Numbered from the stretch's first letter, positions 1 through 10,442 are shown. The stretch: 64,000 bases of DNA from Vibrio cincinnatiensis DSM 19608 (GCF_900167345.1 NZ_FUXB01000005.1:1-64000); one strand, 5' to 3'. Program-made: numbers and translations. Notes: generated from the sequence alone by a model not told the origin.

Positions 1-70
1 TAGCTCAGCTGGATAGAGTACCTGGCTACGAACCAGGCGGTCGGAGGTTCGAATCCTCCTGAGCGCGCCA
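1..70 (+). tRNA. tRNA-Arg (anticodon ACG), 5' end cut by window
   Basis: The D arm, the anticodon stem-loop with loop CTACGAA (anticodon ACG at 28-30), the variable loop, the T arm GGAGG-TTCGAAT-CCTCC and a genomically encoded CCA end are all visible. The window starts at about tRNA position 8, so the 5' strand of the acceptor stem is missing. The A of ACG is expected to be modified to inosine. It may be the last gene of a tRNA cluster lying to the left. Confidence 0.95.
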
Positions 71-77
71 CCTTAAG

Positions 78-109
78 AACCCTGCTAAATAGCAGGGTTT
101 TGTTTTTTT
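78..109 (+). terminator. Rho-independent terminator after tRNA-Arg
   Basis: A perfect stem AACCCTGCT/AGCAGGGTT is closed by a short AT loop and followed by a T-rich run. It lies 7 bp after the tRNA CCA end and would end the tRNA transcript. Confidence 0.85.
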
Positions 110-335
110 ACAAAACATTAGCATTTTTCATGTTTTGTTTTTACAACTTGTTGTTTTTATTACTCCATTTCTCTTTTGTTCTTCTCATTTTAACTTTCAT
201 TTCAAATTTCTATAAATCTATCCATATTTATTAAAAATGTGCGATTTTTCTAGCTAGATTACATGTCATTTTGTGATTCATATGACGCTTCTTTCACTTG
301 ATTGTTCGGATTCATCTAAAGAGTCTTAAACAAAA
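110..335. other. AT-rich intergenic spacer with no gene seen
   Basis: This very T-rich stretch separates the tRNA terminator from the oadG promoter. A 34-codon open frame beginning at 130 exists, but it has no ribosome binding site. Its hydrophobic composition simply reflects T-rich DNA, so I do not call it a gene. Confidence 0.5.
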
Positions 336-363
336 TTGACAATTTTCTCCAAGTCGAGATAAT
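336..363 (+). promoter_or_regulatory. Sigma-70 promoter for oadGAB
   Basis: TTGACA (336-341), a 16-bp spacer and GATAAT (358-363) lie about 75 bp upstream of the oadG start, the only good promoter in the spacer. Confidence 0.55.
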
Positions 364-436
364 CCCCTTGGCTTTGTTGGGATAGTCTTTTTTATTTCAG
401 ACAAAGGCTGTCAGGATGACACAGAAAGGAATCAAG

Positions 437-688
437 ATGATAGATATTGGAAGCCTACTTATTGATGCGGCAACCCTGATGATGACAGGGATGATTGTTG
501 TATTTCTATTTTTAACCATTTTGGTATATCTCGTTCGGTTAATGTCTAAATTGGTACCGCAAGAAGTACCTCAACCGCTAGTCAGCCCTAAAAAAACAAT
601 TCAACCCACCTCTGCTGCTCTTCACCCTCGGGTGGTGGCAGCTATTTCTGCGGCTGTACATCAATATCGACAATCAGCTGCTAAGTAG
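437..688 (+). CDS. oadG: Oxaloacetate decarboxylase gamma subunit
   Basis: Small membrane subunit of the Na+-translocating oxaloacetate decarboxylase. It anchors and assembles the alpha subunit on the beta subunit and helps bind the catalytic metal. The 83-residue product has one N-terminal membrane helix (about residues 10-33) ending in a VYLVRLMSKLV juncture typical of OadG, then a proline-rich polar tail. I place the start at the ATG at 437, because AAAGGA at 425-430 has ideal spacing for it. An ATG at 416 in the same frame would add seven residues but has a weaker site. It is first in the operon oadG-oadA-oadB, and oadA follows after 25 bp. Confidence 0.9.
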   Translation: MIDIGSLLIDAATLMMTGMIVVFLFLTILVYLVRLMSKLVPQEVPQPLVSPKKTIQPTSAALHPRVVAAISAAVHQYRQSAAK

Positions 689-713
689 TAAGAATTAAAA
701 GGAGTTAATGAGC

Positions 714-2495
714 ATGTCTAAAGCACTTGCTATTACCGATGTGGTGTTAAGAGACGCCCATCAGTCATTGTTTGCGACGCGTATGCGTCTGGATGATATG
801 TTGCCTATTGCGGCAGAGTTGGACAAGGTTGGCTATTGGTCGTTAGAAACATGGGGTGGGGCGACCTTTGATGCTTGTATTCGATATTTGGGTGAAGACC
901 CATGGGAACGTCTACGTGCATTAAAAAAGGCGATGCCAAATACCCCGATGCAGATGTTATTGCGAGGGCAGAATCTGCTGGGATATCGTCACTATGCCGA
1001 CGATGTGGTTGAGAAGTTTGTTGAGCGAGCTCATGCTAATGGTATGGATGTTTTTCGCATTTTTGATGCCATGAATGATGTGCGAAACTTTGAACAAGCG
1101 ATCAAAGCCACCGTCAATGTGGGTGCGCATGCACAAGGGACGCTCTCTTATACAACAAGCCCTGTTCATAATATCGAAACTTGGGTTGATTTAGCGAAGC
1201 GTCTAGAAGATCTCGGGTGCCATTCACTTTGTATTAAAGATATGTCTGGCCTTTTAAAGCCCTATGAAGCGGAAGCGTTAGTCTCACGCATCAAAGCATC
1301 TTGTGATGTTCCATTGGCTTTACATTGTCATGCGACAACTGGATTATCGACAGCAACAGCAATAAAAGCAGTAGAAGCGGGGGTCGATATTCTTGATACG
1401 GCCATTTCCTCAATGAGCCAAACCTATGGTCATACTCCGACTGAAACCGTGGTTGCTATGTTACAAGGGACAGAGCGTGATACGACACTCAACCTTGAAC
1501 AATTAGCGCCTATTGCTGCTTATTTTCGTGAAGTACGTAAAAAATATGCCAAGTTTGAAGGTCAACTGAAAGGTGTGGATTCTCGAATTTTGATTGCTCA
1601 AGTACCGGGTGGAATGCTGACGAATATGGAAAGTCAGTTGAAAGAACAAGGTGCGGCTGATCGTCTTGATGAGGTGTTGCAAGAAATTCCCCGAGTGCGC
1701 CAAGATCTGGGGTACATTCCACTGGTAACGCCCACTTCACAAATTGTGGGAACTCAAGCCGTCATTAACGTATTAACGGGTGAGCGCTATAAGAGTATTA
1801 CTAAAGAAACGGCTGGTGTTTTGAAAGGAGAATATGGTGCCACACCGGCAGAAGTGAATTCAGCATTACAGGCTCAAGTTTTGGATGGTAGTGAGCCCAT
1901 TATTTGTCGCCCCGCAGATTTACTGAAAGCGGAAATGGATCATTTAACGACAGAATTGTTAGAAAAAGCCAAAGCGGAAGGGATTTCATTAGCGGAAGAT
2001 ACGGTCGATGATGTTTTGACGTATGCTCTTTTCCCTCAAGTTGGCCTTAAATTCCTAAAAAATCGCCATAATCCTGAGGCTTTTGAACCTGTACCTGGAA
2101 CTGAATCGGTAGAATCTGCTGTAGTGCCAGTGGTGAAAGGTGCTGTACAGGGTATCGAAACTTATAGCGTCAAAGTTGATGGACAAGTTTATCAAGTGGA
2201 AGTGGGCCCCCAAGGTCAACTTAACTCGGTAACCGCTAGCGAACCAGCCTCGGCAGTCTCTCCTTCGGTGAGTTCTGCGAATGCGGAAGCGGTATCAGCA
2301 CCGCTCGCGGGTAATATCTTTAAGATTCAAGTTCAGCCTGGGACAGAAGTCGCTGAAGGGGATGTCTTAGTCATTTTAGAAGCGATGAAGATGGAAACGG
2401 AAGTTCGAGCTGCACGTTGTGGTGTCGTCCAAGAACTGCATGTTAAGGAAGGGGATGCAGTGACAGTCGGTGCACCAATCTTAAGTTTGGTATAA
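714..2495 (+). CDS. oadA: Oxaloacetate decarboxylase alpha subunit (biotin carboxyltransferase)
   Basis: Cytoplasmic subunit that moves the carboxyl group of oxaloacetate onto biotin, giving pyruvate. The carboxybiotin is then decarboxylated by OadB with Na+ export. The N-terminal TIM-barrel carboxyltransferase domain begins LRDAHQSL. It holds the metal-binding LHCHATTG motif (His204, His206) and the conserved lysine of IKDMSG near 175. A middle PycB-type domain and a flexible Ala/Ser/Val linker precede the C-terminal biotinyl domain, where EAMKMETE carries the biotinylated lysine near residue 559. The length (593 aa) is normal. The ATG at 714 is preferred over that at 708 because AAGGAG (699-704) is only 3 nt from the earlier one. 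Confidence 0.96.
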   Translation: MSKALAITDVVLRDAHQSLFATRMRLDDMLPIAAELDKVGYWSLETWGGATFDACIRYLGEDPWERLRALKKAMPNTPMQMLLRGQNLLGYRHYADDVVEKFVERAHANGMDVFRIFDAMNDVRNFEQAIKATVNVGAHAQGTLSYTTSPVHNIETWVDLAKRLEDLGCHSLCIKDMSGLLKPYEAEALVSRIKASCDVPLALHCHATTGLSTATAIKAVEAGVDILDTAISSMSQTYGHTPTETVVAMLQGTERDTTLNLEQLAPIAAYFREVRKKYAKFEGQLKGVDSRILIAQVPGGMLTNMESQLKEQGAADRLDEVLQEIPRVRQDLGYIPLVTPTSQIVGTQAVINVLTGERYKSITKETAGVLKGEYGATPAEVNSALQAQVLDGSEPIICRPADLLKAEMDHLTTELLEKAKAEGISLAEDTVDDVLTYALFPQVGLKFLKNRHNPEAFEPVPGTESVESAVVPVVKGAVQGIETYSVKVDGQVYQVEVGPQGQLNSVTASEPASAVSPSVSSANAEAVSAPLAGNIFKIQVQPGTEVAEGDVLVILEAMKMETEVRAARCGVVQELHVKEGDAVTVGAPILSLV

Positions 2496-2506
2496 AAGGG
2501 TGTAAC

Positions 2507-3637
2507 ATGGACGGATTATTGACCCTGTGGCGGGAAACAGGGATTGCTAACTTTGAGCTTGGCCAAATCATTATGATTTTTGTCGGCTGTGTATTGTTGT
2601 TCTTAGCCATACGTAAAGGCTTTGAGCCTTTATTGCTACTACCGATTGGGTTTGGGGCGATTTTGGCAAATATTCCTAATGCTGGTTTTACTGAGCCGGG
2701 TGGGCTTTTGTATTACGTGTACTACATTGGAATAGAGTCGGGTATTTTCCCTCTGCTGATTTTTATGGGCGTAGGGGCAATGACGGACTTTGGTGCTTTG
2801 ATTGCCAACCCTAAAACCTTGTGGCTCGGTGCCGCTGCGCAGTTCGGTATTTTTGCAACATTATTTGGTGCGATCATGCTTAACTATGTGCCAGGAATGG
2901 AGTTTTCGTTGGCCGATGCCTCGTCAATAGCGATCATTGGTGGGGCTGATGGTCCAACCGCCATTTTCTTAGCTAGCCAGCTGTCACCGAAGTTACTGGG
3001 AGCGATTGCGGTTGCAGCCTACAGCTATATGGCATTAGTCCCTATCATTCAGCCGCCGATCATGAAAGCATTGACGACGCCGAAAGAGCGGCAGATCAAA
3101 ATGGCCCAATTACGTCATGTTAGCAAAGCAGAGAAAATTATTTTTCCGATGTTGGTATTACTGATGGCGATTTTGTTTTTGCCATCAGCAACCCCACTGG
3201 TCGGGATGTTCTGTTTGGGTAACTTGATGCGTGAAGCCGGCGTGGTCGATCGTCTATCAAAAACGGCACAAAATGAACTGATTAACATTGTGACTATTTT
3301 CTTAGGTCTCGGGGTAGGTTCAAAACTTCAAGCAGATCAATTTCTTAATATTTCTACTTTAGGTATTTTATTGCTCGGTGCGGTTGCTTTTAGTATCGGG
3401 ACAGCAGGTGGCGTTTTGATGGCGAAATTGCTGAACAAGTTCTCTAAAGAAGATATTAACCCACTAATTGGCGCGGCTGGAGTATCTGCTGTGCCAATGG
3501 CTGCGCGTGTTGTCAATAAAGTTGGCTTGGAAGCGAATCCACAAAACTTTTTGTTGATGCATGCCATGGGGCCAAACGTTGCTGGGGTTTTAGGCTCAGC
3601 AGTTGCGGCAGGGGTTTTATTAGCCCTAGTCGGTTAA
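2507..3637 (+). CDS. oadB: Oxaloacetate decarboxylase beta subunit (Na+ pump)
   Basis: Integral membrane subunit that decarboxylates carboxybiotin and exports Na+ across the inner membrane, linking oxaloacetate breakdown to a sodium gradient. The 376-residue product is almost entirely hydrophobic, with about nine membrane segments. It contains the family hallmark [10 protein letters not shown] near residues 145-154, the segment carrying the essential aspartate of the pump. A second conserved stretch, [14 protein letters not shown], lies near the C-terminus. It follows oadA after 11 bp and ends the operon, with a strong terminator downstream. Confidence 0.96.
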   Translation: MDGLLTLWRETGIANFELGQIIMIFVGCVLLFLAIRKGFEPLLLLPIGFGAILANIPNAGFTEPGGLLYYVYYIGIESGIFPLLIFMGVGAMTDFGALIANPKTLWLGAAAQFGIFATLFGAIMLNYVPGMEFSLADASSIAIIGGADGPTAIFLASQLSPKLLGAIAVAAYSYMALVPIIQPPIMKALTTPKERQIKMAQLRHVSKAEKIIFPMLVLLMAILFLPSATPLVGMFCLGNLMREAGVVDRLSKTAQNELINIVTIFLGLGVGSKLQADQFLNISTLGILLLGAVAFSIGTAGGVLMAKLLNKFSKEDINPLIGAAGVSAVPMAARVVNKVGLEANPQNFLLMHAMGPNVAGVLGSAVAAGVLLALVG

Positions 3638-3693
3638 ATGGGCGTTAATTTTAAGGCTACAGTTAACGACTAGTAATAAAATAGTATATATTC

Positions 3694-3719
3694 AAGGGGA
3701 TGCTTCGGCATCCCTTTTT
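3694..3719 (+). terminator. Rho-independent terminator of oadGAB
   Basis: Stem GGGATGC/GCATCCC is capped by a stable TTCG tetraloop, extended by AA/TT pairs and followed by TTTTT. Confidence 0.9.
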
Positions 3720-3745
3720 CATTGCCAGCAATAGGGACCTAGAAT

Positions 3746-4696
3746 ATGGACAATAAGCAGATCGTCATTACCCAATTTGGTGGGCCAGAAGTGCTCGCTA
3801 TTCAGTCATCCGAGATTCCTGAACCTCAGGAAGGAGAAGTTCTGGTGAAGGTGGCTTTTGCAAGTATCAACCCTATTGATGTGAAGACTCGAGCTGGGCT
3901 TGGCTGGGCGGCGGCACAGAATAAAGATAAATTGCCATGGGTGCCTGGGTATGACATGGCTGGACAAGTGATAAAGGTGGGCTCTGGTGTTACAAAGTTA
4001 GCAGAAGGCATGAATGTCGCTGGGTTTATTGGCTTTCCGCTTCGCGGTGGAGGTTATAGCCAGTATCTCTGTGTACCAGAAAAAGAGCTTAGTATCGTGC
4101 CTAACGCCGTTACATTAGAGGCCGCTGCTGCATTACCTCTTGCTGGGCAAACTGCGGCACAAGCATTAAGTAAAGCCCAAGTGAAAGAGGGGGAGCGAGT
4201 CTTAATTCTCGCGGGAGCTGGTGGGGTGGGCCACATTGCATTACAAGTGGCAATTGCAGCGAAAGCGGAAGTGTATACTACATGTAGTGAAGCGAACCTT
4301 GATTATCTCGCTACTTTAGGGGCTCATGCGATTAACTACCAATTTGCTCCAGTTTCACAACGCTTAAAAGGGGTTGATGTGCTGATAGACCTAGTAGGAG
4401 GAGAGGCTGCATTAGATGCTTTGAAATGTCTTAATGATCATGCCCGAGTGGTGACGGTTCCTACATTAAGTGCTGAATTGATCTGTGAAAAAGCGAAAAT
4501 GTTAGGTTTTGACGCTACCGGTATGTTGGTTGATCCTAACCCTGAGCAGTTGGATACACTGTTATATATGGTCAGTGTCGGCTTGCTAAAAGTAGAAATT
4601 CAACATGTTTATTCAATATGTCAGGTTCGAGAAGCTCATGAGCAAATTGAAACGGGACATACACGCGGTAAAATTTTACTTGATATGCAGAATTAG
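3746..4696 (+). CDS. Zinc-independent MDR family NADPH:quinone oxidoreductase-like protein
   Basis: Medium-chain dehydrogenase/reductase of the quinone oxidoreductase branch, expected to be a soluble NADPH-dependent reductase. The GroES-like N-terminal domain (about 25-120) contains SINPIDVKTRAG and PWVPGYDMAG. The Rossmann domain follows, with the nucleotide-binding glycine motif AGAGGVGHIALQ near 155-166. The four-cysteine structural zinc lobe of classical alcohol dehydrogenases is absent, as usual in this branch. The substrate cannot be read from sequence. It is followed after only 2 bp by a membrane-protein gene, so the two are probably cotranscribed. Confidence 0.85.
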   Translation: MDNKQIVITQFGGPEVLAIQSSEIPEPQEGEVLVKVAFASINPIDVKTRAGLGWAAAQNKDKLPWVPGYDMAGQVIKVGSGVTKLAEGMNVAGFIGFPLRGGGYSQYLCVPEKELSIVPNAVTLEAAAALPLAGQTAAQALSKAQVKEGERVLILAGAGGVGHIALQVAIAAKAEVYTTCSEANLDYLATLGAHAINYQFAPVSQRLKGVDVLIDLVGGEAALDALKCLNDHARVVTVPTLSAELICEKAKMLGFDATGMLVDPNPEQLDTLLYMVSVGLLKVEIQHVYSICQVREAHEQIETGHTRGKILLDMQN

Positions 4697-4698
4697 TC

Positions 4699-5151
4699 TT
4701 GTTTGATCTTTATTTTTCCCAAGGAGCTCAGTTTTTTTCAGACTCTGCTCTTTGGGTTTTATTTTCTGTGAGTTTTCTTAGCGCCACCCTTTTACCGGGA
4801 GGTTCAGAGGCGGTATTGATCGCCACTTTTGCGATTCAGACATTCTCTCCTATGACTATTATCGCTATTGCTACCTTAGGTAACACTCTGGGGGGAATGA
4901 CGAATTATTGGTTAGGTTGGCTATTACCGAATCGAACTCAGCAAGAAAATCAGGGTCATAAAGCATTACAATGGTTACATAAACATGGCTATTGGGCATT
5001 ATTGTTGAGCTGGTTACCCATTATTGGTGACCCTCTTTGTTTAGCCGCTGGATGGCTGAGAATGAAAAGTTTACCGGTATTGAGCATGATTATGCTTGGT
5101 AAGGCTTTTCGTTACGCTATGCTGGGTGCTGTTTTTTATGGTTTTTTCTAA
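4699..5151 (+). CDS. YqaA/DedA-type small inner-membrane protein
   Basis: A 150-residue membrane protein of the YqaA group, related to the SNARE-associated/DedA (VTT) family. Hydrophobic segments lie near residues 15-65 and 95-150. The conserved features LLPGGSEAVLIA, GNTLGGMTNYWLGW, and WLPIIGDPLCLAAGWLRM can be seen. No precise molecular role is established for this group. Several DedA relatives are lipid transporters, but I would not transfer that function. Initiation appears to be at a TTG codon 2 bp after the preceding stop, suggesting translational coupling. Its stop codon overlaps the ribosome binding site of the next gene. Confidence 0.8.
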   Translation: MFDLYFSQGAQFFSDSALWVLFSVSFLSATLLPGGSEAVLIATFAIQTFSPMTIIAIATLGNTLGGMTNYWLGWLLPNRTQQENQGHKALQWLHKHGYWALLLSWLPIIGDPLCLAAGWLRMKSLPVLSMIMLGKAFRYAMLGAVFYGFF

Positions 5152-5160
5152 GGAGTTGTG

Positions 5161-8013
5161 ATGAAAAAACTTTTGATTGGTGTGGTTGCTCTTCTTGCGC
5201 TATACGGCTGTTCCTCTTCACCTTCTTTTCCCTTTTTTTCCTCTTTACCTTCGGGGGTTACTTTAATAGAGCAAGTGGATGCTCAACCCGATAAGGCGAT
5301 GATTCCTTATAGTAAATATCAATTGGCTAATGGTTTGACGGTTATTTTGTCACCGGATCATTCCGATCCTCTTGTACATGTGGATGTCACTTACCATGTC
5401 GGCTCAGCAAGAGAAGAAGTTGGAAAGTCGGGCTTTGCTCATTTTTTTGAACACATGATGTTTCAAGGTTCTCAACATGTCGCGGATCAAGAGCACTTCC
5501 GTCTGATCACGGAAGCCGGGGGGGAATTAAACGGAACCACCAATCGAGATCGAACCAATTACTTCCAAACGGTGCCATCGAATCAATTAGAAAAAGTATT
5601 ATGGTTAGAGTCAGATCGTATGGGCTTTTTGCTTGAAGCCGTGTCTCAGCATAAGTTTGAAATTCAACGAGAGACAGTGAAAAACGAGCGAGCTCAGAAT
5701 TATGATAACCGCCCATATGGTTTGATCTGGGAAAAAATATCCGAAGCCCTTTATCCTGAAAGCCATCCTTATTCTTGGCAAACGATAGGCTATGTTGAAG
5801 ATTTAGATCGAGTTGATGTTAATGATCTTAAAGCCTTTTTTTTGCGTTGGTATGGACCTAATAATGCGGTATTGAGTATCGGTGGTGACATCGATATTAA
5901 CCAAACATTGGAGTGGGTGAATCGTTATTTTGGCAGTATTCCTAAAGGGCCAAAGGTTGAGAAGGCGCCTAAACAACCCGCTCGTTTAGAGCAAGATCGT
6001 TACATCACCTTAGAAGACAGAATTCGGCAGCCAATGGTTGTGGTTGGTTGGCCAACCGCTTATTTAGGCGCTGAGCAACAAGCTTCTTTAGACATTCTAG
6101 CGCAAGTGCTAGGGAGTGGTAGTAACAGTTTACTTTATCAAAATTTAGTGAAAACTCAGCAAGCGGTTGATGCTGGCGCTTTTCAAGATTGTGCCGAGCT
6201 GGCGTGTACGTTTTATGTTTATGCAATGGCCCCATCCGGTGAACAGTCACACTTAGCGCCATTGTATCAAGCATTAATGGATACCTTGCAACAGTTTTCT
6301 CAACAAGGGGTGAGTATTTCTCGTTTGGAACAGATTACCGGACAAGCTGAAGCCAATGCGATTTTTGCCTTGCAAAGTGTGCGCGGTAAAGTGAGTCAGT
6401 TAGCCAGTAACCAAACATTTTATGGGCAACCGGATCGAATTGAGCTGCAACTGAACCAGTTGAGAGCCGTCTCTCCTGATTCCGTGAAACAGGTTTTTCT
6501 TCAATATATTGAACATCAACCGAAAGTTACTTTAAGTGTGGTGCCGAAAGGGAAAACGGAGTGGGTTGCTCATGCGGCGACATTTGTCACTCCTACACGT
6601 CAGCTACCTGATTATCAGAAAATTAGTGACGATCAGCTCGCGTATCGTCAGGTTAATGATGAGTTTGATCGCTCAGTGATGCCTGCTGTGGCACAAGCGG
6701 TTCAGGCACAGATGCCCCCTCTTTATGATTGGTACTTTGATAATGGGGCTGAGTTATTAGGAACGAAGATGACGGAAACACCGACGGTGTTGATGGAGAT
6801 CCGTCTTCCGGCAGGGGAACGCTATGTTGAAGTAGGAAAAGAAGGATTAGCAAATTTAACGGCCGCTTTACTAGAGCAAGATTCAGCCAAACGAAGTGTG
6901 GAAGATATTCAGGCTGAACTTGATAAGTTGGGGTCAATGATCCGTGTTAATGCCGGAGCATATTCTACAAATATTGTGGTTTCTAGCTTGAAAAAGCATT
7001 TACCAGCAACCTTAGCGGTGTTGGAAGAGGTGCTGCTAAGTCCTGGATTTAATGAACAAGATTTTACATTGCTTCAGCAGCAGATGTTGCAAGGTATTGT
7101 TTATCGGCATCAGCAACCAAGCTGGTTGGCCTCACAGGCTACCCGACAAGTATTGTTTGGCCAATCGATTTTTTCTCGTTCCAGTGAGGGGACACAAGCC
7201 TCTATTGCCTCATTGACGCTGGAAGATGTCAAGATGTTCTACCAGCAGCACTATACTCCCAATGGGGCACAAATTGTGGTGGTGGGGGATATTGATCGTC
7301 AAGAAGTGATCGATGGGTTAACCTTTTTTGCCAACTGGAAAGGGGATCTCGCACCTATGCTGAGCCCACAAGTTGTTCATCATTTGGCTGAGCAAAAAAT
7401 CTATGTGGTTGATAAACCCGGTGCACCACAAAGTGTGGTTCGTTTGGTTCGCAAAGGTTTACCTTTTGATGCAACGGGTGAGCTGTATCTAAGTCAATTG
7501 GCTAACTTTAATTTGGCTGGAAACTTTAATAGTCGAATCAATCAAAATTTACGTGAAGATAAAGGTTATACCTACGGAGCCAGTGGTTATTTTTCTAGTA
7601 ATCGAGAAGTGGGGGCTGTTATTTTTCACACACAGGTCCGAGCCAATGTCACGGTTGAGGCGATAAAGGAAATCCAACAAGAGTTAATGCATTTTAGCCA
7701 GCAAGGCTTAACTGATGAAGAGATGAATTTTTTACGTCTCGCGGTTGGACAACAAGATGCCTTAAGTTATGAAACGCCCTCTCAAAAGGCTCAGTTGATC
7801 AGCCAGATTTTAAGCTATCACTTAGACCGCGATTATTTACAGCAACGTAATCAACTGGTCAGTCGTGTTGATAAAGGGACGTTAAATACGTTAGCGAAGA
7901 AATGGTTTCAACCTCAGGATTACCAAATTATCGTGGTAGGGGATATGAAAAATCTAAAACCACAATTAGAAAAGTTAGCAATTCCTATAGAAGAGCTTGA
8001 AATCATCCGCTAG
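5161..8013 (+). CDS. M16 family zinc metalloprotease, lipoprotein
   Basis: Large pitrilysin/insulinase-family peptidase predicted to be an envelope lipoprotein. The N-terminus has a hydrophobic signal with an ALYGC lipobox, so the mature chain would start at Cys about 18 with a lipid anchor. The inverted zinc site HxxEH is intact (His94, Glu97, His98 within HFFEHMMF), with the downstream glutamate in ETVKNERAQ supplying the third ligand. The 950 residues hold two M16 repeats. The first half is the active one, and the second (about 500-950, with an RENKGYTYG-like RL..DKGYTYGA segment) lacks HxxEH, which is typical of fused M16 proteins. AAGGAG at 5150-5155 selects the ATG at 5161 over the GTG at 5158. 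The substrate is unknown. Confidence 0.88.
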   Translation: MKKLLIGVVALLALYGCSSSPSFPFFSSLPSGVTLIEQVDAQPDKAMIPYSKYQLANGLTVILSPDHSDPLVHVDVTYHVGSAREEVGKSGFAHFFEHMMFQGSQHVADQEHFRLITEAGGELNGTTNRDRTNYFQTVPSNQLEKVLWLESDRMGFLLEAVSQHKFEIQRETVKNERAQNYDNRPYGLIWEKISEALYPESHPYSWQTIGYVEDLDRVDVNDLKAFFLRWYGPNNAVLSIGGDIDINQTLEWVNRYFGSIPKGPKVEKAPKQPARLEQDRYITLEDRIRQPMVVVGWPTAYLGAEQQASLDILAQVLGSGSNSLLYQNLVKTQQAVDAGAFQDCAELACTFYVYAMAPSGEQSHLAPLYQALMDTLQQFSQQGVSISRLEQITGQAEANAIFALQSVRGKVSQLASNQTFYGQPDRIELQLNQLRAVSPDSVKQVFLQYIEHQPKVTLSVVPKGKTEWVAHAATFVTPTRQLPDYQKISDDQLAYRQVNDEFDRSVMPAVAQAVQAQMPPLYDWYFDNGAELLGTKMTETPTVLMEIRLPAGERYVEVGKEGLANLTAALLEQDSAKRSVEDIQAELDKLGSMIRVNAGAYSTNIVVSSLKKHLPATLAVLEEVLLSPGFNEQDFTLLQQQMLQGIVYRHQQPSWLASQATRQVLFGQSIFSRSSEGTQASIASLTLEDVKMFYQQHYTPNGAQIVVVGDIDRQEVIDGLTFFANWKGDLAPMLSPQVVHHLAEQKIYVVDKPGAPQSVVRLVRKGLPFDATGELYLSQLANFNLAGNFNSRINQNLREDKGYTYGASGYFSSNREVGAVIFHTQVRANVTVEAIKEIQQELMHFSQQGLTDEEMNFLRLAVGQQDALSYETPSQKAQLISQILSYHLDRDYLQQRNQLVSRVDKGTLNTLAKKWFQPQDYQIIVVGDMKNLKPQLEKLAIPIEELEIIR

Positions 8014-8122
8014 AGTACGCATATACCCAAGTAACTGCACAGGGAAGATATTCATTCGGCTGTTTCCTGCTCATAACGAGAGATCATTGCACTCGATGAG
8101 TTGCACTAGGAAAAGTGAGTGA

Positions 8123-8182
8123 GTTACTCAACGCTAGGTCATGAAGGAAGCCGATGACCTAGCATTATTATCGGTGAGTAAC
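8123..8182. repeat. Nested inverted-repeat element upstream of gshA
   Basis: Two nested perfect inverted repeats are present: GCTAGGTCAT (8133-8142) with ATGACCTAGC (8154-8163), and outside them GTTACTCA (8123-8130) with TGAGTAAC (8175-8182). Weaker complementarity continues outward. The whole non-coding stretch 8014-8233, beginning ATACCCAAGTAACTG, looks like one of the short non-autonomous intergenic repeat elements common in Vibrio chromosomes. That identity is from memory and needs a genome-wide search. It could also form a cruciform or RNA hairpin ahead of gshA. Confidence 0.5.
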
Positions 8183-8233
8183 GAGTTACGCTCAGCTTCA
8201 TTTCGAACCTAACCAATATAAGCGAATCTCATT

Positions 8234-9802
8234 TTGACTAATTTTGTTGCGCGACTTAAACGAGTTGCTGATCAACCTGAAGTATTCCAACAGTTCAGCC
8301 GTGGGGTTGAGCGTGAAACCTTACGATACACCCCAGATGGTGCCATTGCTCAAACTCCTCATCCTCAAAGCTTAGGCTCGCCCTTAACGCATCGTTGGAT
8401 CACGACCGATTTTGCTGAATCGCTACTTGAATTTATCACGCCGGTTTCCCATAAGGTGGATACCTTGATGGCCCAGCTTTCTGATGTGCATCATTTTGCT
8501 CAAAGTAAGATTGCTCATGAAAAGTTATGGCCATTATCGATGCCTTGCTATGTGGGTTCGGAAGAGGATATTCAATTAGCCCAGTACGGTAGTTCAAATT
8601 CAGGTCGGATGAAAACGCTTTATCGTACAGGTTTGAAGCAGCGCTATGGCAGCCTGATGCAAATTATTTCTGGGGTACACTTTAACTTCTCATTTCCAGA
8701 AACCTTTTGGGATGCGTTATATGGTGAGCAGCCTGAAGCTCAGCGTCAAGAGACGAAGTCGGCAGCGTACTTTTCTGTCATTCGTAACTACTATCGCTTT
8801 GGTTGGTTGATCCCTTATTTTTTTGGTGCATCTCCGGCCTTATGTTCTTCATTTGTTCAAGATCGAAAAACCGATCTCCCATTTGAGGCTATTGGTCAAA
8901 CGCTTTATCTTCCTTATGCGACCTCATTACGTTTAAGTGATTTAGGTTATACCAACCATGCGCAAAGTGTATTGAAGATTGGATTTAATAGTATTGATCA
9001 ATACTTGACTGGGCTTAATCAAGCGATCCGAACTCCTTCAGAAGCGTTTGCTAAAATTGGAGTAAAAGTGGACGGTGAATACCGCCAACTCAACAGCAAT
9101 ATTCTACAAATTGAAAATGAGCTGTATGCGCCGATTCGGCCTAAACGTGTAGCTCAATCGGGTGAAAAACCCTCGGATGCTTTAGCGCGAGCGGGTGTCG
9201 AATATATCGAAGTTCGGTCACTGGATGTGAATCCATTTAGCCCGATTGGCATTACAGAACAGCAAGTCCGCTTCTTGGATCTTTTCCTGACTTGGACGGC
9301 ATTATCTGATTCGGACCCAATGGATAATTGTGAATTGGAATGCTGGCGTGATAACTGGCGTAAAGTCGTCTTAGAAGGTCGTAAACCTGGGCTTGAGCTG
9401 CAAATTGGTTGTCATGGTGAAAAGTTAACTTTAGCTGAGTGGGCCAAACGTGTTTTCTCTGACCTAACACTCATTGCAGAGCAGATGGATAAAGCTAATG
9501 GTGACACCGCTTATCAAGAGGTTTGTCAGCAATTAGCCGATTGGATTGATCATCCAGAAAAAACACTATCCGCTCAAATTCTGGAGCAAACCCGAGAGCT
9601 TGGTGGGTTGGGTAAGGTTGGGCGCTATTTGGGAGAAAAATACCAAGAGGCGAATCTACAACATGTATATCAAACCTACTCATCATCAATCATGGAGCAA
9701 GAGGTGAGTCGGTCATTGGCGGCTCAACAGGCCATTGAACAACAAGATACCCAGAGTTTTGATGAGTTTCTACAAAACTACTTTCGTTATTTAGAAGAAT
9801 AG
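8234..9802 (+). CDS. gshA: Glutamate-cysteine ligase
   Basis: Catalyses the ATP-dependent joining of L-glutamate and L-cysteine, the first and rate-limiting step of glutathione synthesis, in the cytosol. The 522-residue length and the motifs [13 protein letters not shown] near the N-terminus, [11 protein letters not shown] and [13 protein letters not shown] match the proteobacterial GshA type (not the plant-like type). It starts with a TTG codon, as the E. coli gene also does, and no strong ribosome binding site precedes it, so expression is probably modest. It lies directly upstream of luxS, the usual Vibrio order. Confidence 0.95.
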   Translation: MTNFVARLKRVADQPEVFQQFSRGVERETLRYTPDGAIAQTPHPQSLGSPLTHRWITTDFAESLLEFITPVSHKVDTLMAQLSDVHHFAQSKIAHEKLWPLSMPCYVGSEEDIQLAQYGSSNSGRMKTLYRTGLKQRYGSLMQIISGVHFNFSFPETFWDALYGEQPEAQRQETKSAAYFSVIRNYYRFGWLIPYFFGASPALCSSFVQDRKTDLPFEAIGQTLYLPYATSLRLSDLGYTNHAQSVLKIGFNSIDQYLTGLNQAIRTPSEAFAKIGVKVDGEYRQLNSNILQIENELYAPIRPKRVAQSGEKPSDALARAGVEYIEVRSLDVNPFSPIGITEQQVRFLDLFLTWTALSDSDPMDNCELECWRDNWRKVVLEGRKPGLELQIGCHGEKLTLAEWAKRVFSDLTLIAEQMDKANGDTAYQEVCQQLADWIDHPEKTLSAQILEQTRELGGLGKVGRYLGEKYQEANLQHVYQTYSSSIMEQEVSRSLAAQQAIEQQDTQSFDEFLQNYFRYLEE

Positions 9803-9915
9803 CGGTATTAGGAATAAGACCAATGTCCAGTCAGATCGCTATGCTCACTTCTGTATATTGGTGTCAGGATAGTGATAACATTCTCGGTTAGGGATGTATC
9901 CAAGGAGAGAAGAAC

Positions 9916-10434
9916 ATGCCATTACTAGACAGTTTTACGGTTGACCATACTCGTATGCAGGCTCCTGCAGTGCGAGTAGCTAAGACAATGCAAACCCCCA
10001 AAGGTGATACGATTACGGTGTTTGATTTACGTTTTACGTTACCCAATAAAGCGATTTTATCTGAAAAAGGGATTCACACGCTGGAGCATTTATATGCCGG
10101 ATTCATGCGCGACCACCTCAATAGCGATATTGTAGAAATTATTGATATTTCTCCAATGGGGTGCCGAACGGGTTTTTATATGAGCTTAATTGGTACACCG
10201 AGTGAAGAGCAGGTTGCCCATGCCTGGCTCGCCGCAATGAATGATGTGCTTAAGGTGGAAAGCCAAGATAAGATTCCTGAGTTAAATGAGTACCAATGTG
10301 GCACGGCCGCTATGCATTCTTTATCGGAAGCAAAAGTGATCGCCCAACAAGTTATTCAGTCTGGAATTCGAGTGAATAAAAATGACGAGTTGGCTCTACC
10401 TGAAGCTATGCTTCAGTCATTAAAAGTCGATTGA
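9916..10434 (+). CDS. luxS: S-ribosylhomocysteine lyase (autoinducer-2 synthase)
   Basis: Cleaves S-ribosylhomocysteine to homocysteine and 4,5-dihydroxy-2,3-pentanedione, the precursor of the AI-2 quorum signal. The 172-residue product has the metal site HTLEH (His54, His58 as ligands and Glu57 catalytic), Cys83 as catalytic acid/base in [10 protein letters not shown], and Cys128 as the third metal ligand in EYQCGT. A strong AAGGAGAG ribosome binding site precedes the ATG. It stands alone between gshA and a bidirectional terminator. The upstream enzyme of this pathway, MtnN, is encoded at 63050-63748. Confidence 0.97.
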   Translation: MPLLDSFTVDHTRMQAPAVRVAKTMQTPKGDTITVFDLRFTLPNKAILSEKGIHTLEHLYAGFMRDHLNSDIVEIIDISPMGCRTGFYMSLIGTPSEEQVAHAWLAAMNDVLKVESQDKIPELNEYQCGTAAMHSLSEAKVIAQQVIQSGIRVNKNDELALPEAMLQSLKVD

Positions 10435-10442
10435 TTGATAAT

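Noticed and set aside
130..234. 34-codon hydrophobic open frame after the tRNA terminator
   Set aside because: It lies in very T-rich DNA, has no ribosome binding site, and its Phe/Leu-rich composition is what T-rich sequence gives by chance.
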